The notes under the pieces: generated by a model
Told to the model about the DNA's origin: nothing
The model's database searches: none
What the model saw: only the letters and a program-made list of their open reading frames with translations
Shown here: in pieces, positions 7,076 through 16,020 of the stretch
Numbering within the stretch: position 1 is the first letter of the stretch
Layout of the letters: each line of letters begins with the position of its first letter
Translations under genes and position numbers: made by a program
Source: Bacteroidales bacterium
Lineage (GTDB): Bacteria > Bacteroidota > Bacteroidia > Bacteroidales > Marinilabiliaceae
Assembly: GCA_004552385.1 (NCBI GenBank)
Contig: SFOL01000017.1
Coordinates: forward strand, 1-25,943
DNA: 25,943 nt
Direction of reading: 5' to 3'

Positions 7076-8392
7076 ATGGCTATGCGCAATATTCAGCATC
7101 TTTGGGTGGCGGCTTTGCTCCTCACCGCCGCCTCGTGCACCAACGAGGTCAAGAAGGCCGACTCTATCGACCCCGCTTTCGTCTATGACGACGACTACTT
7201 CTCTTCAAGCACCGACACCTCCGTCACAGGCAAAAGTGAGAATGTCTCTTTCTCGTCGGCGACCCTTGTGGGCAAGATTAATAACATACGCAGCGTCCAG
7301 AGTCTGCCCGTAGGCTCCACTTTCGGAATCCTCCTCTCCTCTTCCGACAGCGACCCGAGGTTCGGCGGCCAGGACGTCATCGAGGTGCGTAGCCAGCGCA
7401 AGTCGCTTGTATACCGTTGCGAGGCGACGGGCCTGACTATGGGGACGCTTTACTATTACCGTTCGTTCTTCCGGCAGGGGGCCGGCAAGGTCTACCTCGG
7501 GCGCGTGTTCGCTTTCAACACTGAGAAGTGCGAGGTCGAGACGCTCAGTCCATCAAAGGTTGGTTTTTGCACCGTCACCGTCCAAGGCCGTTCGAGTATC
7601 AAGCTCAACCAGACATCCTTCAAGGGGAGCTACGGCGTGCTCTTCACGGATCGACAGACTGACAGACCCAGCCCCGAGGTTGATCAATTCGTGAGCGGAA
7701 AGGTGGCGGCTGGAGACTCTGTGGTCTTCGACGTGACACTCAAAGATCTGGTCCCGGCCCACAAATACGTCTACCAGGCCTATCTGAAAATTGACGAAGA
7801 GTATTATTTCGGCCCCGCCAGGAGCTTCTCCACGCCCGCTCTCGCCATATCCGACTCCGACTTCCCCGTCGACCTCGGACTGTCGGTGCGCTGGGCTTCG
7901 CGCAATGTAGGGGCTGAGAGCGCATCTGTGGCTGGCACTTATTTCGGCTATGGTGACCCTACTGGCGAGATGATGTCGTCCGACAGCCGCGACTACCCGT
8001 CGGTCGAGATTGCGGGAACACAATATGACGTCGCCGCGGCAAACCTCGGCGTCGGATGGCAGATGCCCACTTTTGAGCAGTTCAAGGAGCTGGCAGAGGA
8101 GTGCGACTGGTTGTGGACGACTTTTAATGACGCGCAAGGTTACGCCGTCATGAGCAGGGTGGACGGCAACGCCATTTTCCTGCCAGCCTGCGGATATTCA
8201 ATGCCGACGGCCGACGGCCGGGTCATAATGGGCTACGACATGGCCGAGCCGCAGGGTTTCTACTGGTCCGGCTCTAAGGCCGCGTCAAGTTCTTCTAAGG
8301 CCTACAGCCTCCACTTCACGAGCAAGGACCATGATGTCTACAGTCTCGGCGACAAATGCCGCGGCTATTGCGTGAGGCCTGTCGCCGAGTGA
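7076..8392 (+). CDS. Lipoprotein with Ig-like repeats and a FISUMP/DUF1566-like C-terminal domain
   Basis: A 438-residue lipoprotein: signal peptide with lipobox AASC (Cys21) followed by TNEV. Two similar beta-sandwich segments follow, about 55-150 and 155-250, each ending in a YYYRSFF or YVYQAYL strand and a FxxGxxxxF turn, reminiscent of fibronectin III-like modules common in Bacteroidota surface proteins. From about residue 262 the C-terminal part carries DLGLSVRWASRNVGA, GWQMPTFEQFKELAEEC, FLPACGYS, FYWSG and a final RGYCVRPVAE. This set is typical of the FISUMP (fibrobacter major paralogous)/DUF1566 fold, often on cell-surface proteins. A role as a surface glycan-binding partner of the GH53 enzyme is inferred only from the shared operon. 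No promoter is visible in the 57-nt gap. Confidence 0.8.
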   Translation: MAMRNIQHLWVAALLLTAASCTNEVKKADSIDPAFVYDDDYFSSSTDTSVTGKSENVSFSSATLVGKINNIRSVQSLPVGSTFGILLSSSDSDPRFGGQDVIEVRSQRKSLVYRCEATGLTMGTLYYYRSFFRQGAGKVYLGRVFAFNTEKCEVETLSPSKVGFCTVTVQGRSSIKLNQTSFKGSYGVLFTDRQTDRPSPEVDQFVSGKVAAGDSVVFDVTLKDLVPAHKYVYQAYLKIDEEYYFGPARSFSTPALAISDSDFPVDLGLSVRWASRNVGAESASVAGTYFGYGDPTGEMMSSDSRDYPSVEIAGTQYDVAAANLGVGWQMPTFEQFKELAEECDWLWTTFNDAQGYAVMSRVDGNAIFLPACGYSMPTADGRVIMGYDMAEPQGFYWSGSKAASSSSKAYSLHFTSKDHDVYSLGDKCRGYCVRPVAE

Positions 8393-8411
8393 GTAGGGGG
8401 GCTTTGCGTGA

Positions 8412-8444
8412 TTTGTGTGTGGCGTTTTCTCCCACCCACACAAA
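8412..8444. terminator. Possible hairpin between convergent genes
   Basis: TTTGTGTG (8412-8419) pairs with CACACAAA (8437-8444), with GTGG/CCAC able to pair inside. It lies in the 58-nt gap between convergent genes ending at 8392 and 8451. Neither strand has a clean U-tail after the stem, so terminator function is only plausible. Confidence 0.35.
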
Positions 8445-8450
8445 AAAACA

Positions 8451-9119
8451 TTACAGTATCGCCATGATGGCGATGAGGCCTATGGTGACCGTCCCGCCTA
8501 TGATAGACCACACGGTGGTTGCCGCGCGGTGCGTCTGCGTGCCTGTGAAAACGTAGTCTGGCAGAGCCGACGTGTCGAAAGCGGCGGTCTCGCCGGTATA
8601 AATGTCTGTGGCGAATTCTTGGCCGTCCTTGTTGCTGAACAGCTTGTCCGGCTGGCCTATTCCGCTCACAATGTAGGTCTCGCCCTCCTCCATCATCGCA
8701 AACGTCTTGTCCAAGCCCTCGTCCTTCCCATTCAGAGTGTGGAACTCAGTGCCCCCGGCCTCGTTGACGTAGGCCAGGCCCAGCGCGGTGGAGCCGTTGG
8801 CGAGTATTACGAGGCCAGTCGGCCTCTTGGCCAAGTATAAGCGTATCAATGTGCTGTCCTCTGGCGTCGGTGTCGCCAGATACCTGTTGGCCACCAACGC
8901 TTTCGCTCCGCTTAATATTTTGTCCTGTTCCTCCTTGCTCAGGTTCCTGTTGGCTCTGCGCCATCGGCTCGTGAGCTTTTCTATAAGTTCGTCGGCGGAT
9001 TTGCTTATTTCCGTTGCGCCGCTTTTAACGTCGTCACGGTCTATCACGAACCTTGTCTGTCCTGTTGCCTGCGCTGTCCATAGGAGAGCCAGTGTGCATA
9101 GAGTCACGAGTTTATGCAT
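8451..9119 (-). CDS. Exported protein with C-terminal membrane anchor, unknown function
   Basis: I do not recognise this 222-residue protein. It has a signal peptide (1-20, ending ATGQ), a charged helical region (about 28-75, Lys/Glu/Arg rich), a compact domain (about 85-180) with the segments RPTGLVILANGSTALGLAYV and GETYIVSGIG, and a single hydrophobic C-terminal segment (about 201-222) ending at the last residue. This predicts a periplasmic domain tethered to the inner membrane by its C-terminus. It starts 24 nt after the stop of the giant sensor kinase and is the last gene of that run. The position makes an accessory or ligand-sensing role for the kinase an attractive but unproven idea. 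It has no cysteine or obvious catalytic motif. Confidence 0.7.
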   Translation of the reverse strand: MHKLVTLCTLALLWTAQATGQTRFVIDRDDVKSGATEISKSADELIEKLTSRWRRANRNLSKEEQDKILSGAKALVANRYLATPTPEDSTLIRLYLAKRPTGLVILANGSTALGLAYVNEAGGTEFHTLNGKDEGLDKTFAMMEEGETYIVSGIGQPDKLFSNKDGQEFATDIYTGETAAFDTSALPDYVFTGTQTHRAATTVWSIIGGTVTIGLIAIMAIL

Positions 9120-9143
9120 ATAGCGTCTGTTTTTTTTAGTTCT

Positions 9144-12100
9144 TCAAATTGTTTTGCCGCCTACGAGTGGTAGCGTCACGGAAAAAGAGGTGCCGCGACC
9201 CACTTCTGTCTTGAATGATATGGCGCCGCCCGCATTGTCTATGATTGTTTTGGTTATAGCCAGCCCCAGACCCATGCCGGTGCTCTTTGTCGTGAAGTTC
9301 GGACGGAATATCTTGCCTCTTATCTCATCGTCTATTCCGTCACCGTTGTCGGCCACGGTGGCTGTGGCGTTCGTGCCGTCGGTTGTCAGCGTTATGTCTA
9401 TCATGATCTTCCTGCCGTCTTTTGCGCTCTGCTGCGCATTCTTTATCAGGTTGTTGAAGACGCTCGTAATCTGATCCGGGTCGGCTTTTATGGAGACACC
9501 GTTTTGCGGACCCTCGTAGTGTATGTCGGCCTCCTCTGTGCGGCCGAATAGCTCCGCGGTGGCCGACAGTTTTGCGGCCAGGTCCATCTCCACCGGTGTC
9601 GCCCGTTTCATTTTGGCTATGCCTGAGAATTGTGAGGCCACGGCGGCCAGCTGGTCCATCTGTTCCACCAGGGTCGCGGCGGTCTTGCGCAGCATGGGTT
9701 CAAAGATGTCGCGGCGCTCGTCCCATACCTTCAGGAGGTACTGGACGGACAGTTTCATGGGCGTCAGCGGGTTCTTTATCTCGTGGGCGATCTGGCGCGC
9801 CATCTCGCGCCATGTGCTTTCGCGCTCGGTGGCGGCCAGCTGGTCGGCCTGGGCGTGCAGCTTGTCTGTCATCTTGTTATACGCCGAAACCACCTGCCCC
9901 ACCTCGTCATCATACGGGTACTCCAGCTTCTCCTCGCCCGAGTTCAGGTCGGCCCTCTTGAGCGCGTCTCGCAGCTCGACGAGAGGGCGCGTTATGCCTC
10001 GCGCTATGACCGACGATGCTATGATTGACATTATGACGATGAAAACCAGCGAGTTCGTTATAGGTCTTATGGATGTCAGCACTTGAGCCCGCATGGCTCT
10101 CACGTCGTTGAAGAACGGGACGTTGATGTAGCCCAACAGCTCGCCGTTGTCGACCGATATGGGCATGTAGGCGGCAAAGTGCACCATGGAGCCTATATGC
10201 TCTTGCACGAAGACTTCGTTCGCGTCGCCACTGCTAAGGGCGTTCATGGCCTCGCTGTTCATAAGGGGGGCGGCTATGCCGCTAATGAACAACTCCCGGC
10301 GCGATGAGCCGAGCAGTCGGCCATCTTTGTCAAACAGGTGGGCGTCGACACCGGTCGTGTTCGATATCCGCTTTAGTATGTAGTCGGCGTCGGCCGAGGT
10401 CGGGACCGACACGTCCGGCTCGCTCCTGTATATGTCGAGCAGCTCGTCCGTTATGGTTTGCGCATAGGTCGCCATAGCGGCGGAGAGGTGGCGTTTGCTT
10501 TCGGCCTCATAGTCGTTTACCGACTGGTAGCCCGATATGACGCACACCACGATGAACAGCGCGGTTATGAAGAACACCAGTCCCGCCTGGATGCGTTCGC
10601 TGATGCTCATGCGGCCGATGAATGTGAGGTGGGTGCCCGAGGCGGCCCACACGGCAATGGCCGAGATTATCAACAGGCCCAGGAAAAGGTAGGAGAAGCA
10701 CGTCAGGACGTTGCTCAGGCCCAGCATCGGGTATGTCACCACTATGGTCTGCTCCTTCGCCTTGGCCGAATTCTTGATCAGGTGCGAGTAACTGTCGCGG
10801 TTGGGCATTACAGGCTGCCCCGTGGCCGAGAGGCTCGCGTTGGTGGGGTAGTCGAATGTGCCATAGTGGAACACCAGTTGGGACTTGTCGTATTTGGCGC
10901 ACGAGTAGCCTTTTAGCTTGCTCTCGCCCAGCCTGTCGCGCTTGTTGGTCAGCAGGTCGGGATAGCCCGCCGTCTGCGGGGTGTTCTTGAGCACGATTTG
11001 GATGTAGAGTCTGTTTGGGACGAAGGCCGCCCCGGGTTGGCTCCCGTCGTAGGCCAGTGCGCATATATAGCACGGCCTGCCGTCACCGTCGTCTATGCAG
11101 TAGAAGTCTCTCGCTTTAGCCAGCCTGCGTCCGTGGCTGTAGGTCAGTAGGCTGAAATATGGCACGCATTCGGCTATGTCGCCGTTGTTGGTCATCTGGA
11201 TGGTGCTGCCGGCGCCGCGGCATGGTATCACCTGAAGGTCGTAGCGCGAGAAGTAGCCGTTGAAGTAGTGGTTGCGAATGTGGGTGTATATGTCGTCGTG
11301 AGATATAACCTCCGCGCCCATGAGGATGGGGAGGAGCGTGTCTTGTGTCAGGGCGGCGTCTATCTGTGGCAGCAGTTGCTCTGCGGTCGGGTCGTCCTCC
11401 CTTGTCATTTGGAACAGCAGGTTGTCGGCCAACAGCTGCCTCTCGGCCCGCTCTTTGACCTCGTTCAGCGCGGTCATCCGCAAAAGGCAGAATCCCGACG
11501 TGAGCAGTATTATCCACACAAAGTGCGAGAAGCGCATCGCCTCGATGTCTATGCGCTTCATAACGTAGAATATCAAGCAGAAAAGTGCGAAGCCAAGGCC
11601 CACCATGTAGCCCGCCGGGCCGAAGGTGACAACGCCGGCACCCACTCCGCACGCCGTCGCCGACGCCAACATCACACCGAGAGCCCTGACATTGCAAGTG
11701 CGTGACACTATTGCTGATGTCCGCTCTGCTATGAGGACGAACGACATGAACGCCAAACCCATGACGCCGATCTTCACCAGAGACGTGAACGAGAAGTCCA
11801 CCTCCCCCGCATAAAAAGAAAGACCTTGCGAGTGCTTGACTATCAAATCAATGAACCCGTTGGCCGCAAAAAATGACACCAGGCACAATGCCGTCAGGCC
11901 GGTGCACAACGCACGTGCGCGCCCATTGCCCGCTGACGCAATGCGCAATTCCGTACACGCCTTGGCGGACAAGCTGAAAAACAGGTAGCTCCAGTGGAGC
12001 AGGCACAGCGAGAGCTGCAACAGACCCCAAAGCGACGGCACCCACCAGTCATACGAAAAAACCAGCAACGAGAACAGTGACGTGTCGTCCATGCCGATGG

Positions 12101-12923
12101 GCGGCGTCATCTTGACCATGAGCGCGTGCACGCACGCGAGCAAGACTGCGGCAAGTGCCAGGGCCAACGCCGTGTGTCCGCGGCGGGCCACAGCCTCCGC
12201 CATGCCTCCGACCGTGCACAGTAGCGAGACGAAAGCCAGAAGAAGAAGGGCGCACGACACGGCCGACAGCCACGCCGGCGGAGTCTGAACCCATACTTTG
12301 GTGACGGTGAACAGGTATTCGCCCTCTGGCCCGTTAACGTCAACGCCATTTTTTGTGGGGCCGGTCGAGATGCCGCTTGCGGAAGGAAGACTGAACGACG
12401 GGGCAAACTTGTTTTTCAGGTAGTCGTTGTCATAGGGAAATGTGGCGTATACCCTTAGCAGGGCGAGCAGCGTGGCGTCGCCGGCCTTCTCGCTTCTGAC
12501 GTAGTATGTGCCATTCGCTGTCCGCATTACGGGCTCCGAAATCTGCGCCAGGCGCAGACCAGCCTGGGGCAGCAGGGCGTTATGCCAATAGCGCAACTCG
12601 CCGCCCCTGAATATGTAGAGCGTGTAGTCCTCGTCTCCGCCCGCCTCTTTCGCCACGCTCTCCATGGTCTGCAGCGTATCCCGCCCTGGGGCGAGGCTCA
12701 AGGAGTCCGCCAGGGTCCGCAATTCGCAGCGCATGGCGGCGTCGTGCCTTCTCATTATTTGAGACAACCGCTCGCCCTCGCCGCTCTGCTCTCCGCCCGG
12801 TCGCCAGAAATCGCCTATCAGCAGGTTGGACACTATGGCCATGATGGCCACAACCATCCTCCAGACCCACGCGGATGGCCATGACGACGCCGGGCTTTGC
12901 CGCCCGCTCCTTTCACCAATCAT
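9144..12923 (-). CDS. Giant NtrY-like multi-pass sensor histidine kinase (1259 aa)
   Basis: This inner-membrane kinase has two sensory blocks ahead of a standard C-terminal kinase core. Block one: a membrane segment at 22-40, an extracytoplasmic region of about 175 residues, then some eight hydrophobic segments between 218 and 483. Block two: a soluble region (485-735), paired segments at 738-760 and 780-800, a cache-like loop (about 800-955) with HLFDKDGRLLGSS, and a segment at 957-975. The core comprises HAMP (about 975-1030), a HisKA box with His1047 in RQIAHEIKNPLTPMKLS, N-box NNLIKNAQQS (1157-1166), DNGDG (1192-1196) and GMGLGLA (1216-1222). The KNPLTPMK box is characteristic of NtrY-type kinases. 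No response regulator is adjacent. It starts 21 nt after the FAH gene, in the same run as murA. The kinase role is certain; the signal is unknown. Confidence 0.93.
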   Translation of the reverse strand: MIGERSGRQSPASSWPSAWVWRMVVAIMAIVSNLLIGDFWRPGGEQSGEGERLSQIMRRHDAAMRCELRTLADSLSLAPGRDTLQTMESVAKEAGGDEDYTLYIFRGGELRYWHNALLPQAGLRLAQISEPVMRTANGTYYVRSEKAGDATLLALLRVYATFPYDNDYLKNKFAPSFSLPSASGISTGPTKNGVDVNGPEGEYLFTVTKVWVQTPPAWLSAVSCALLLLAFVSLLCTVGGMAEAVARRGHTALALALAAVLLACVHALMVKMTPPIGMDDTSLFSLLVFSYDWWVPSLWGLLQLSLCLLHWSYLFFSLSAKACTELRIASAGNGRARALCTGLTALCLVSFFAANGFIDLIVKHSQGLSFYAGEVDFSFTSLVKIGVMGLAFMSFVLIAERTSAIVSRTCNVRALGVMLASATACGVGAGVVTFGPAGYMVGLGFALFCLIFYVMKRIDIEAMRFSHFVWIILLTSGFCLLRMTALNEVKERAERQLLADNLLFQMTREDDPTAEQLLPQIDAALTQDTLLPILMGAEVISHDDIYTHIRNHYFNGYFSRYDLQVIPCRGAGSTIQMTNNGDIAECVPYFSLLTYSHGRRLAKARDFYCIDDGDGRPCYICALAYDGSQPGAAFVPNRLYIQIVLKNTPQTAGYPDLLTNKRDRLGESKLKGYSCAKYDKSQLVFHYGTFDYPTNASLSATGQPVMPNRDSYSHLIKNSAKAKEQTIVVTYPMLGLSNVLTCFSYLFLGLLIISAIAVWAASGTHLTFIGRMSISERIQAGLVFFITALFIVVCVISGYQSVNDYEAESKRHLSAAMATYAQTITDELLDIYRSEPDVSVPTSADADYILKRISNTTGVDAHLFDKDGRLLGSSRRELFISGIAAPLMNSEAMNALSSGDANEVFVQEHIGSMVHFAAYMPISVDNGELLGYINVPFFNDVRAMRAQVLTSIRPITNSLVFIVIMSIIASSVIARGITRPLVELRDALKRADLNSGEEKLEYPYDDEVGQVVSAYNKMTDKLHAQADQLAATERESTWREMARQIAHEIKNPLTPMKLSVQYLLKVWDERRDIFEPMLRKTAATLVEQMDQLAAVASQFSGIAKMKRATPVEMDLAAKLSATAELFGRTEEADIHYEGPQNGVSIKADPDQITSVFNNLIKNAQQSAKDGRKIMIDITLTTDGTNATATVADNGDGIDDEIRGKIFRPNFTTKSTGMGLGLAITKTIIDNAGGAISFKTEVGRGTSFSVTLPLVGGKTI

Positions 12924-12944
12924 AGCTATGCGCCAGCCGGCACG

Positions 12945-13556
12945 TTATTTTATGTCGAAGTCCAGTAGCTTATGGCCGCACAGCTCGGCCTCGAGCCTGT
13001 CGCCCTCTTTCACGGGGCCTACACCTGTCGGCGTGCCCGTGAAAATCAAGTCGCCTATGCGCAGAGAGAAAAAACGCGAGACGTATGATATTATGCTGTC
13101 AATGGAGTGGAGCATCTCGCTCGCCGACGCCTTTTGGCGCTCCTCGCCGTTCACCTTAAGTGAGAACGTCATGTCTTTTACAGGCGGCAGATCCGTCAGT
13201 GGCATCAGCTTGGATACAGCCGCCGAGTAGTCGAACGCCTTGCATATCTCCCACGGCTGGCCCTTGGAGGCAAGCTCGTGCTGCAAGTCTCGCGCGGTGA
13301 AGTCGATGCCGAGACCCACGGAATCATAATATCGGCTCGCGAACCGCTCCTCTATGTGCCGTCCGAGGCGCGATATTCGGAACACGAGCTCGGTCTCGAA
13401 GTCGAACCTCGATGCCCAGTCCGGCACGTAGAACGGCATATTGTCACGCAAGAGGGCGGTGTCCGGCTTCAGGAACACCACAGGGGCGGATTCGGCCTTC
13501 ATCCCTATCTCGTCCGCATGGCGCGGATAGTTGAGCCCCACACATATAATCTTCAT
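12945..13556 (-). CDS. Fumarylacetoacetate hydrolase (FAH) family protein
   Basis: A 203-residue single-domain FAH-fold enzyme, the size of bacterial acylpyruvate hydrolase/oxaloacetate decarboxylase types (YcgM/FAHD1-like). The metal ligands are visible: Glu54 and Glu56 in FETELVF and Asp85 in GLGIDFTARD, spaced as in the family. The C-terminal GDLIFTGTPTGVGPV is the typical substrate-loop motif. It probably cleaves C-C bonds of, or decarboxylates, a small 2-oxo acid in the cytoplasm; the actual substrate cannot be told. The ATG at 13556 begins MKIICVGLNY, the canonical FAH start. It lies 14 nt after the exonuclease stop and 21 nt before the sensor kinase, so it is part of the same transcription unit. 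Confidence 0.92.
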   Translation of the reverse strand: MKIICVGLNYPRHADEIGMKAESAPVVFLKPDTALLRDNMPFYVPDWASRFDFETELVFRISRLGRHIEERFASRYYDSVGLGIDFTARDLQHELASKGQPWEICKAFDYSAAVSKLMPLTDLPPVKDMTFSLKVNGEERQKASASEMLHSIDSIISYVSRFFSLRIGDLIFTGTPTGVGPVKEGDRLEAELCGHKLLDFDIK

Positions 13557-13570
13557 CCTGACTTTGCGCT

Positions 13571-14368
13571 TTAATATCGCGGCGTGCCCTGCTGGGGGCG
13601 TATGTTGCCCATCCTGACCCTTATGGCGGTCAAGATGCGCTTCGTGTCTCGCGAGAAGTCCGATTGCATCATCCAGTCGTAGTAGCCCGGCTCGTTGCGC
13701 AACACCATCTCCACGGGCTTGCCCTTGTGCTTGCCAAAGTTGAACACCTCCACGCCGCGCTCGTCATACACGAAGCGGCCGGCGTAGTCCACGTTCCGCG
13801 TCATGGTCGAGAAGTCCGCCAGGCCCTTCACGTCCTTAGGCAGGTCTCCATACCGGTCCAGCTGGGCCACGAAGACGTCCACCGTGGCGGCGGTGTCGGC
13901 TAAGGCGCCGTGAGCGTCCACCAGGTCCTTGTCGCAATAGAACTTATAGGCCGCGGTCAGTGTCCGCTGCTCCTTTTTGTGGAATATGTTCTGGACGTCC
14001 ACGAAGCTCGACTTGCGCAAGTCCACGTCGTCAAAGCCGTTGGCCATGAATTCGTCGGCCAACATCGGGATGTCGAACCTGTTGCTGTTGAAGCCGCCAA
14101 GGTCGCTCCCTTGTATCATGTCGGCTATCTTGCGCGCCACGTCTTTAAACAACGGCTTGTCGGCCACGTCGGCGTCTGTTATGCCGTGGATGGCGGTCGC
14201 CTCCTCGGGGATGTGCATGCCCGGGTTTATCCGCTGGGTATAGATCTCCCTGTGCTCGTCGGGGAATATCTTAATGAGCGATATTTCTACTATATGGTCT
14301 TTGCCAATGGTAAGTCCTGTAGCCTCAATGTCGAAGAACACTATGGGGCGTGTCAGCTTTATGTTCAT
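13571..14368 (-). CDS. DEDDh 3'-5' exonuclease with EXOX_C/DUF3820-like tail
   Basis: A 265-residue DnaQ-superfamily exonuclease. The ExoI motif FFDIEATG holds Asp13 and Glu15, ExoII NSNRFDIPML holds Asp99, and ExoIII DAHGALADTAAT holds His153 and Asp158, so all five DEDDh residues are present. HGITDADV (61-68) is the usual substrate-strand motif. After the nuclease domain (to about 175), residues 208-240 (VFNFGKHKGKPVE, then PGYYDWM) match the small EXOX_C/DUF3820 module found in exonuclease X-like proteins. It probably degrades single-stranded or mismatched DNA ends in repair, as opposed to being the replicative proofreading subunit. A GTG at 14428 would add 20 unrelated residues; the ATG at 14368 is chosen. 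It lies 81 nt after the PD40 gene, the largest gap in this run. Confidence 0.93.
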   Translation of the reverse strand: MNIKLTRPIVFFDIEATGLTIGKDHIVEISLIKIFPDEHREIYTQRINPGMHIPEEATAIHGITDADVADKPLFKDVARKIADMIQGSDLGGFNSNRFDIPMLADEFMANGFDDVDLRKSSFVDVQNIFHKKEQRTLTAAYKFYCDKDLVDAHGALADTAATVDVFVAQLDRYGDLPKDVKGLADFSTMTRNVDYAGRFVYDERGVEVFNFGKHKGKPVEMVLRNEPGYYDWMMQSDFSRDTKRILTAIRVRMGNIRPQQGTPRY

Positions 14369-14449
14369 CTGAGTTCTTTTATCTGTGTGCGTCTTACCGT
14401 AGTCGAGGCTCGAGGCGCAGGTCGGCACGGCGCAAGCCTTGATGCGTTT

Positions 14450-16009
14450 TTATTTCACGTCGAGTATTATGTCGCGCTCTATCGGGATGGCGTCATACGT
14501 CCTCTCGGGCACCTCTATCGTTTCCTCGTAATGTTTCGTGCCTTCAAGGTCCACCGTCATTTTGTAAGAGCCGGGGTCCAGGACCACGATGAACGAGTGC
14601 GTATTCATGTTCACGCGTTGCAGGGCCACGAGATCGCCGTCGGCAGAGTATATCTCTATGGCGGGCTGACTCTTTATGTCGAGCAGTTTGTTCTTGCTGT
14701 TGCGCACCTTGAGCGTGTAGCGGAACAACGCCGAGGCCGGCACCACCTTGTCCAGCAGGATGGCGTATATGTCGCGCCCGCCGTAGCTGTCTTCGCGGAA
14801 GAGCGACAAGTAGGCGTAGCGATAGTCGTCAGTGAACGATATCGTCATGTTGTCATACGTGTCGTTTATCGGGTAGGGCAGGTGCACGGGCGTGCCCCAC
14901 TCGTTCTTGTTCGGGTCGAAGTCGCTGTAATACAAGTCGTAACCACCCATGGTTCCCTCGCGGTTCGATGAGAAGTACAGCCTTGTGCCGTCATTGGCCA
15001 AGACGGGGTAGTTCTCGTCGCTCTCCTCGCGGTTCACCAGGCCGGGTATCGGGCGCGGCTTCATCCACCCGCCGTTATATGAGCATATAGTGTAGTAGAT
15101 GTTCAGCTTGCCGTTGTCGTTCGTGGCCGAGAAGAACAGTGTGTCGCCGCACTCCGAGAGGCACGCCGCCACCTCGGCCCCCTTCCGGTTTATTGGCTTT
15201 CCCATCTTAGTCACTCTTGAGCCTCGCCCGCCCGCGGTGTAATCCGCCTGGTAGAGTGAGAATTCGCCATCGTTGTTCGAGCAGAAGAAGAAGCCGTCTG
15301 GCGTGACTCCTGAGGGGTGCTCGTCATATTGCGAGTTCACCTTGCCCGATATTTTTTTTGCCTGCGACCACGACAGTGGCGTCTGGTCGCTCGCCTTGAT
15401 GTTGATTATGTTAAGACCCGCCTCGCGGTCGTACTTGTCGTCGCACGAGAAGATCAGCGTTTGTCCGCCATTTATCAAGTAGGGGTTCAGCTCGTTGTTT
15501 GGTGAGTTGACCTGGTCGCCCAGGTTTATCAGTGGGTTGGGCAGCGTGTCCCTCATAAAACGCTTGGCGTTCCTTATCCACGAGTTCAAGATGTCGGCGC
15601 GCCCTATCTGCTCCTCGGTCGTGGTGCGGACCATGAAGGAGTCGAGCCTCGTGAGGGCGGTGCCGAAGTCGTGGGCGTGGTAGTGGGCCTCGGCCGCCAT
15701 ATAGTAAGCCTCTGCGTCGTCGGGGTCGAACTCCAGATACAAGTCGGCAAAGTAGCGGGCAGTGTCTCGCACCATCTCCGACCTCAGCACAGACTCCGTT
15801 ATGCGCCTGAGCAGGCCGGGGTTAGCCTTGTTGGCCTTGTCGGAGTGGAAGACCTTGAGGTAACGCTCGGTGGCCTTCTCGAAACAATGAGACATGAAAT
15901 ACTCGTCGGCCTTGGCGTCATACTGAGCGTTGGCAGCCCCGGCTGTCGTCATGAGGGCTATGGCTGAGAGGGCGTACGCCCGAACGGCTGTTTTGAGTGT
16001 AAGACCCAT
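14450..16009 (-). CDS. Exported TPR + PD40 beta-propeller protein
   Basis: A 519-residue exported protein. The signal peptide (1-28, ending AANA) precedes a helical TPR-like region (about 30-150) with paired-helix motifs such as AEAYYMAAEAHYHAHDFGTA. Five PD40/TolB-type blades follow (about 168-410), recognisable by repeated segments such as LNPYLINGGQTLIFS, EHPSGVTPDGFFFCS, YPVLANDGTRLYFSSNREG and GGYDLYYSDFD. The last 95 residues form a beta-rich domain (YTLKVRNSKNK through GSYKMTVDLEG) like a carboxypeptidase-regulatory fold. The TPR-PD40 order resembles outer-membrane-associated proteins such as PorE of the type IX system, but there is no OmpA domain, so that link is not claimed. The gene starts 11 nt after murA, suggesting an envelope role. 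Confidence 0.82.
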   Translation of the reverse strand: MGLTLKTAVRAYALSAIALMTTAGAANAQYDAKADEYFMSHCFEKATERYLKVFHSDKANKANPGLLRRITESVLRSEMVRDTARYFADLYLEFDPDDAEAYYMAAEAHYHAHDFGTALTRLDSFMVRTTTEEQIGRADILNSWIRNAKRFMRDTLPNPLINLGDQVNSPNNELNPYLINGGQTLIFSCDDKYDREAGLNIINIKASDQTPLSWSQAKKISGKVNSQYDEHPSGVTPDGFFFCSNNDGEFSLYQADYTAGGRGSRVTKMGKPINRKGAEVAACLSECGDTLFFSATNDNGKLNIYYTICSYNGGWMKPRPIPGLVNREESDENYPVLANDGTRLYFSSNREGTMGGYDLYYSDFDPNKNEWGTPVHLPYPINDTYDNMTISFTDDYRYAYLSLFREDSYGGRDIYAILLDKVVPASALFRYTLKVRNSKNKLLDIKSQPAIEIYSADGDLVALQRVNMNTHSFIVVLDPGSYKMTVDLEGTKHYEETIEVPERTYDAIPIERDIILDVK

Positions 16010-16020
16010 TATGCTCTTGC

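Noticed and set aside
13910..14971. A 353-codon plus-strand open frame
   Set aside because: It is antisense across two real genes (exonuclease and PD40 protein); the composition is typical of a shadow frame.
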